From Globomyces pollinis-pini (Eukaryota > Chytridiomycota > Chytridiomycetes > Rhizophydiales > Globomycetaceae): a stretch of DNA of 64,000 nucleotides. Position 1 is the first letter of the stretch. Every line of letters begins with the position of its first letter. Positions 60,687 through 64,000 of this stretch are shown here, piece after piece. Location of the stretch: NCBI GenBank assembly GCA_025399215.1, contig MU621112.1, forward strand, positions 1-64,000. The letters are read 5' to 3'. Below the pieces are notes generated by a model, which saw nothing but the letters and a program-made list of their open reading frames with translations, was not told where the DNA came from and searched no databases. The translations under genes and the position numbers were made by a program.

Positions 60687-61082
60687 CTATTTCTGGCCAA
60701 CACCATCCAACTCCACTCGTTCTTGAGTTAATGCACAAGGACCACAACAGAAATGCATACAGCAATCACCTGTAAATGCACCTGTAATTCCTCGGGCATC
60801 TCTTACGTGTCCACGTCCTACTGCTCCCAAACAAGAATGACATCCTAGTAAACCAACGGCCAGGTAGATGATTGAATCTACTAAACAGGAATCGCTTCCC
60901 TTCACTGTTGCTTGATTCTGTCCATATACGATGCAAGGACAACAACACGAAAGAGCACACACAGTTGGTTTTTTGAAACAGTCAAACAGACCATGTTTAA
61001 ATTGTCCATTGGGAGAGAGTGGGTGTAATATTTTCATTTCTGCTTGTGGTTTATAACTAGAGTTGACGGTGACTGAGCTCAT
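60687..61082 (-). CDS. PLAC8-family cysteine-rich membrane protein
   Basis: Single exon, 131 residues. Carries the PLAC8 signature: FKHGLFDCFKKPTVCALS, the CCCPCIVYGQNQ motif, a hydrophobic segment (SIIYLAVGLLGCHSCLGA) and the second cysteine cluster GDCCMHFCCGPCALTQE before a short tail. Members act at the plasma membrane in cell-size control, heavy-metal resistance or Ca2+ handling, depending on the organism. The precise role here is not inferable. The length is normal for a minimal member. Confidence 0.93.
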   Translation of the reverse strand: MSSVTVNSSYKPQAEMKILHPLSPNGQFKHGLFDCFKKPTVCALSCCCPCIVYGQNQATVKGSDSCLVDSIIYLAVGLLGCHSCLGAVGRGHVRDARGITGAFTGDCCMHFCCGPCALTQERVELDGVGQK

Positions 61083-61286
61083 TTTAGTGTGAAGTGTTTC
61101 TCATCTGGTGTTTATTTATACCTTTGCCATGGAGACGCATTTATCATCACACCATTATTCCCATTGTATCCATGAACTTTAACAAATCAATTTAAGACGC
61201 CTTTCATATGATTTTTACTACGTTATTGCTGATCGGATGGAATATAAAAAATTGATATCAAATTTCAGTTGATCTGTTTTTATTTT

Positions 61287-62072
61287 TCAATCATTCCATA
61301 CAAATGCACCATGTTGTTTTCCCCAAATATTCACAATCACAGAGTCAACTAAAGGCGAGTTTTGTGCCGCACCAGTCACCACCAAATAAGGAGAAAAGTG
61401 TTCGGATTTACCGTTCGGTTGACATTCATAAGACCCTTCTATACTTCTCCAATCAGTCAGTGCTTTCACTCTTTCTGATAATGGTAATTTGGAATATTTT
61501 TGTAACTGTGCTTCAAACGCACGATTTGCTACTGTGACATCTTTTGGAGAAAAACTATGGAAAGAAGCACCAGATCCAACAATTGCAATACCTTGGTCAC
61601 GCAGCTCCGAGAGGGCAGCACCATAATCCAATAACTCTTTTGCATTTTGATTCTGAAGAACAGACATTTGAATGATTGGGATATCAGCATTTGGTACCAT
61701 CAAAATGAGTGGAACAAATAATCCATGATCCCAACCTCGTTTTGAGTCCAGTTGTGAAGAAATATTATGACGAGACAAAACTTGATGAATTTCATTGGCA
61801 ATGGATTGTGACCCTGGAGCATTATACTTTAATGAATATGCTTCTTTTGGAAAATTGTAATAATCATAATACAAGTCATGTTTATCACTGGAAGATATGG
61901 ATGGGATATTTGTTTCCCAATGAGCAGATACCAAGATGATAGCTTTTGGAGATCCTAGCCAAGTTCTTGCTTTTGTAGTTAAGAATTGAATCAATTCAGC
62001 ATGATTTGGTTCATTCAAGATTGGCATTGGACCTCCACCATGAGGTACAAATATTGCAGGTGCTCTTGTCAT
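61287..62072 (-). CDS. LigB/DODA-type extradiol ring-cleavage dioxygenase
   Basis: Single exon, 261 residues, complete. Belongs to the 4,5-DOPA extradiol dioxygenase family (class III, non-heme iron). Seen are FVPHGGGPMPI with the first His, ILVSAHWETN, YYDYYNFPKEAYSL, GWDHGLFVPLILM, IVGSGASFHSF and a C-terminal HFSPYLVVTGAA segment. Iron-binding histidines are all present. The family opens catechol rings; in plants and some fungi the substrate is DOPA, giving betalamic-acid-type products. The substrate here is unknown. Family members also occur as general catechol-metabolism enzymes in microbes. Confidence 0.93.
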   Translation of the reverse strand: MTRAPAIFVPHGGGPMPILNEPNHAELIQFLTTKARTWLGSPKAIILVSAHWETNIPSISSSDKHDLYYDYYNFPKEAYSLKYNAPGSQSIANEIHQVLSRHNISSQLDSKRGWDHGLFVPLILMVPNADIPIIQMSVLQNQNAKELLDYGAALSELRDQGIAIVGSGASFHSFSPKDVTVANRAFEAQLQKYSKLPLSERVKALTDWRSIEGSYECQPNGKSEHFSPYLVVTGAAQNSPLVDSVIVNIWGKQHGAFVWND

Positions 62073-62340
62073 TTTAATTAAAGGATATCGTATAACTTCT
62101 TTCTTGGTTTTATACCCCAGTGCGGATTTATACTAAACGGATAAAAACTTTATCCATGGGAAGCCTTCCGAAAATTGGAAAAATGAAATGGAAAAAATAA
62201 GCGTGTGACTCTATTCTTTGTCCATTAGAGAAAGCATCAATAGAGAATTGTAATTAATCGCTTGTAGTTCGTGCAAGTGTCGCGAAATATCTGAAAGATA
62301 ATTTGTTAACAACTTAATTGGAACAGAAAAGAAGAATCAT

Positions 62341-63124
62341 TCATTTATTTAATGCGTCTAAAGTCTCTGACGCGCATTGAGCAACAATTGCTGTAGATCG
62401 TTCATTAAAGTGAGATCCATCACAAGTGGAATAAAACCCTCTTGATTCCCCAAGATCATTTAAAGAGTACCACCCAAAACTGAACTTGTTGTATAAGAAA
62501 ACCGTAATCATTCTTTGTGGATCAAGAATTGCACTAATATCGTCCGAACCAATGGGATTCTTGATCACATCTTTCGCTTGGTTGGCCAATGCGGCTAGTG
62601 GAGTATGTACGTCCAAAAGAGTTAGGTTCTTATTCTCGGCAATCACTGTTTCAATAACCTTATTGAAGGTCCGTACAACATCATTCAACTTTCCATTAAT
62701 ATCCTCTCCAATCGGTTTGATATTAGAAATTATTAATGGGACATCATACCGTTCTTTTATCAAATTGATAAGCTCTGTTAATTCTAGATGGAACTGCTCT
62801 GGACTTGATTTTGGTCGTCCTAATCGTCCTGCCATCATTTTTTCGTATCCCTGGATCTTCTCTGACTCCTTCAAAGAAGCTGATAGATCATTACCACTAG
62901 GTATTAACACAGCAATGCATTCACCCAGCCATGAGAATAATCATCGCGGGTTTCAGGGAGACTGGAATAGAATTGTTTTGTATTTGGTCTATAATTCCTG
63001 GAATTTGTACACCGTTTATACCATAGTTATGAAATCTGTATTTTTCCGACTTCATCCAATCCATCCAGTTACCACCCAGTGTGCAAGCAACTAAAGAACT
63101 TCCAATAACAAGTACGTCCTTCAT
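62341..63124 (-). CDS. SGNH/GDSL-type hydrolase
   Basis: Two exons around a 28-nt intron (near 62895-62922) encode about 250 residues. The N-terminus VLVIGSSLVACTLGGNW carries the block I serine region (GSS instead of GDS). Block II is NYGINGV and block III AGGND, formed across the intron. Block V reads DGSHFNERST with the catalytic Asp and His. The serine lies in the conserved position and the fold looks complete. There is a weak hydrophobic start but no clear signal peptide. It is an esterase or lipase of unknown substrate. Confidence 0.8.
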
Positions 63125-63459
63125 AATTCAACAAAGTGCTTGATTTGGTTACTTTTTACCCCACCCCAAATCTAATAATGACATACCGGATTACCATGTC
63201 CATTTGTGGCACATGATTTCGAACGTTAATTGAGTGAATGATGTGAGAGATTTCTATCATTATTGGGTATTATTGCTTATAGAAAAACCTCGATTGTACA
63301 CTTTACCCAGCTATTTTCACTAAAAACTGAAGTTTTGGGATTTGTGTCATTGTTTGGATTCACCAGAAACCATTCATGTGGAATTGCTGTAAATAAAGAA
63401 TAATTTATTAACTTTGAGTTTAGTCCATCAAATATTCAAAAAATGTCTATAAATGCAGT
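63125..63459. other. Intergenic region upstream of the SGNH hydrolase
   Basis: About 335 nt between the SGNH start and the ECT1 stop, both genes on the minus strand. Nothing was recognised; it should hold the SGNH promoter. Confidence 0.5.
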
Positions 63460-64000
63460 CTAATTGGTTTTCTTCTCGTTAACCTTCATAATTTCTTCTA
63501 TTTCCGACTTTTTCTCTTTCTTTCTGTTTCTTTCCATATATCTATCCAATTAATAAAGTACCTCTTACAATTCATAATCTTTGACTATTCGGTCAATAAC
63601 TGATTCTGAAGAAATATTCTCTAATTGATTTGGGATGAATTTATACTTTCCAGTTTCTATAGCGGCCTAAACAGATTAAATTATTTGTAGACTTTACTTT
63701 GTATCTATCGGCATTTTCTAGTACTGCATTGCAAACAATGTCAATTTTATGCTTATCTATAAAAGATTGGTCGATGACTAGTGGACTGTCTAGAATGATA
63801 TCATCCACATACTAAAGTTAATAGCTTTCAAGTTACACGACATGCCAAGACACTCAAAGCTCTTTCTTGAACATTCAAGATCGGATATCTAGAGTCTGCC
63901 TTTTCAAGAGTATCGTCGCCATGAACACCAACAATAACGAAAGTACCTTCTTCTTTAACCTTGGCCAAGAAATTGGCATGTCCAGCGTGAAACATGTCAA
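63460..64000 (-). CDS. ECT1: Ethanolamine-phosphate cytidylyltransferase, C-terminal part (cut by window edge)
   Basis: Rate-limiting enzyme of the CDP-ethanolamine route to phosphatidylethanolamine. Only the second cytidylyltransferase domain is inside the window. It contains FDMFHAGHANFLAKV (HxGH active site), VIVGVHGDDTLEKA, YPILNVQERALSVLACRYVDD and KYKFIPNQL, then ESVIDRIVKDYELYMERNRK and a lysine-rich end. Three short introns were seen (near 63552-63578, 63667-63695 and 63814-63838). The position of LSVLACRYV and the C-terminal ERNRKKEKK tail identify this as domain 2 of a bipartite ECT rather than a choline-phosphate enzyme. The gene continues beyond 64000. Confidence 0.9.

Overview
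The window is nuclear DNA from a small, AT-rich, gene-dense eukaryotic genome, best explained as a flagellated (zoosporic) early-diverging fungus or a close relative such as a chytrid, Rozella-like or aphelid lineage. Fungal-type genes (a Mucoromycota/chytrid-type GT2 glycosyltransferase pair, ATG9, Swp1/ribophorin II, a histidinol-phosphate aminotransferase, chytrid-style F-box/ankyrin proteins) sit beside flagellar genes (IFT88, a CLAMP/CFAP119-type axonemal protein). About 35 genes fit in 64 kb, many only 25-80 nt apart. Nearly all genes are cut by very short introns, mostly 22-37 nt, that start GTA/GTT and carry a CTAAT/TTAAC/CTGAT-like branch motif close to the acceptor. Most reading frames therefore look broken until these introns are removed. 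The exact species is not determinable from the sequence alone.

Layout: 1-3530 holds two tandem GT2 glycosyltransferase genes, one cut by the window edge. 4731-11514 holds MetAP2, an ankyrin protein and IFT88 on the minus strand. 11821-13604 is an M28 peptidase, tail to tail with a small secreted orphan. 14570-19558 has a Lto1/Yae1-type protein and a very large unrecognised protein. 19623-22025 holds an F-box/ankyrin protein and malate dehydrogenase. 22342-24092 is the CLAMP-type flagellar gene. 24136-30538 is a minus-strand run of an ankyrin pseudokinase, TTI1 and UBLCP1. 31005-36060 is a STAND NTPase with WD40 repeats. 36504-39924 holds two adjacent genes encoding five truncated-globin domains. 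40065-43581 holds an F-box/LRR protein and a kinesin-14. 43934-50726 holds a C2HC zinc-finger protein, an RGS protein, a PAF acetylhydrolase and SEC15. 50805-54958 holds an unrecognised protein, HIS5-type aminotransferase and RNase T2. 55569-59552 holds an unrecognised coiled-coil protein and ATG9. 59654-64000 holds Swp1, a PLAC8 protein, a LigB/DODA dioxygenase, an SGNH hydrolase and the end of ECT1.

Most genes are unrelated housekeeping neighbours rather than a pathway. Plausible links are flagellar assembly (IFT88, CFAP119-like), membrane traffic and autophagy (SEC15, ATG9), and PIKK maturation (TTI1). IFT88 and the CFAP119-like gene share an identical 11-base element 17-25 nt before their start codons.

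The most unusual content is the pair of multi-domain truncated hemoglobin genes, one domain of which has lost the heme-binding histidine. The STAND/WD40 protein with a possible helical-bundle effector end and the secretory-type ankyrin pseudokinase are the next most interesting. No tRNA, rRNA, transposon or CRISPR array was seen.
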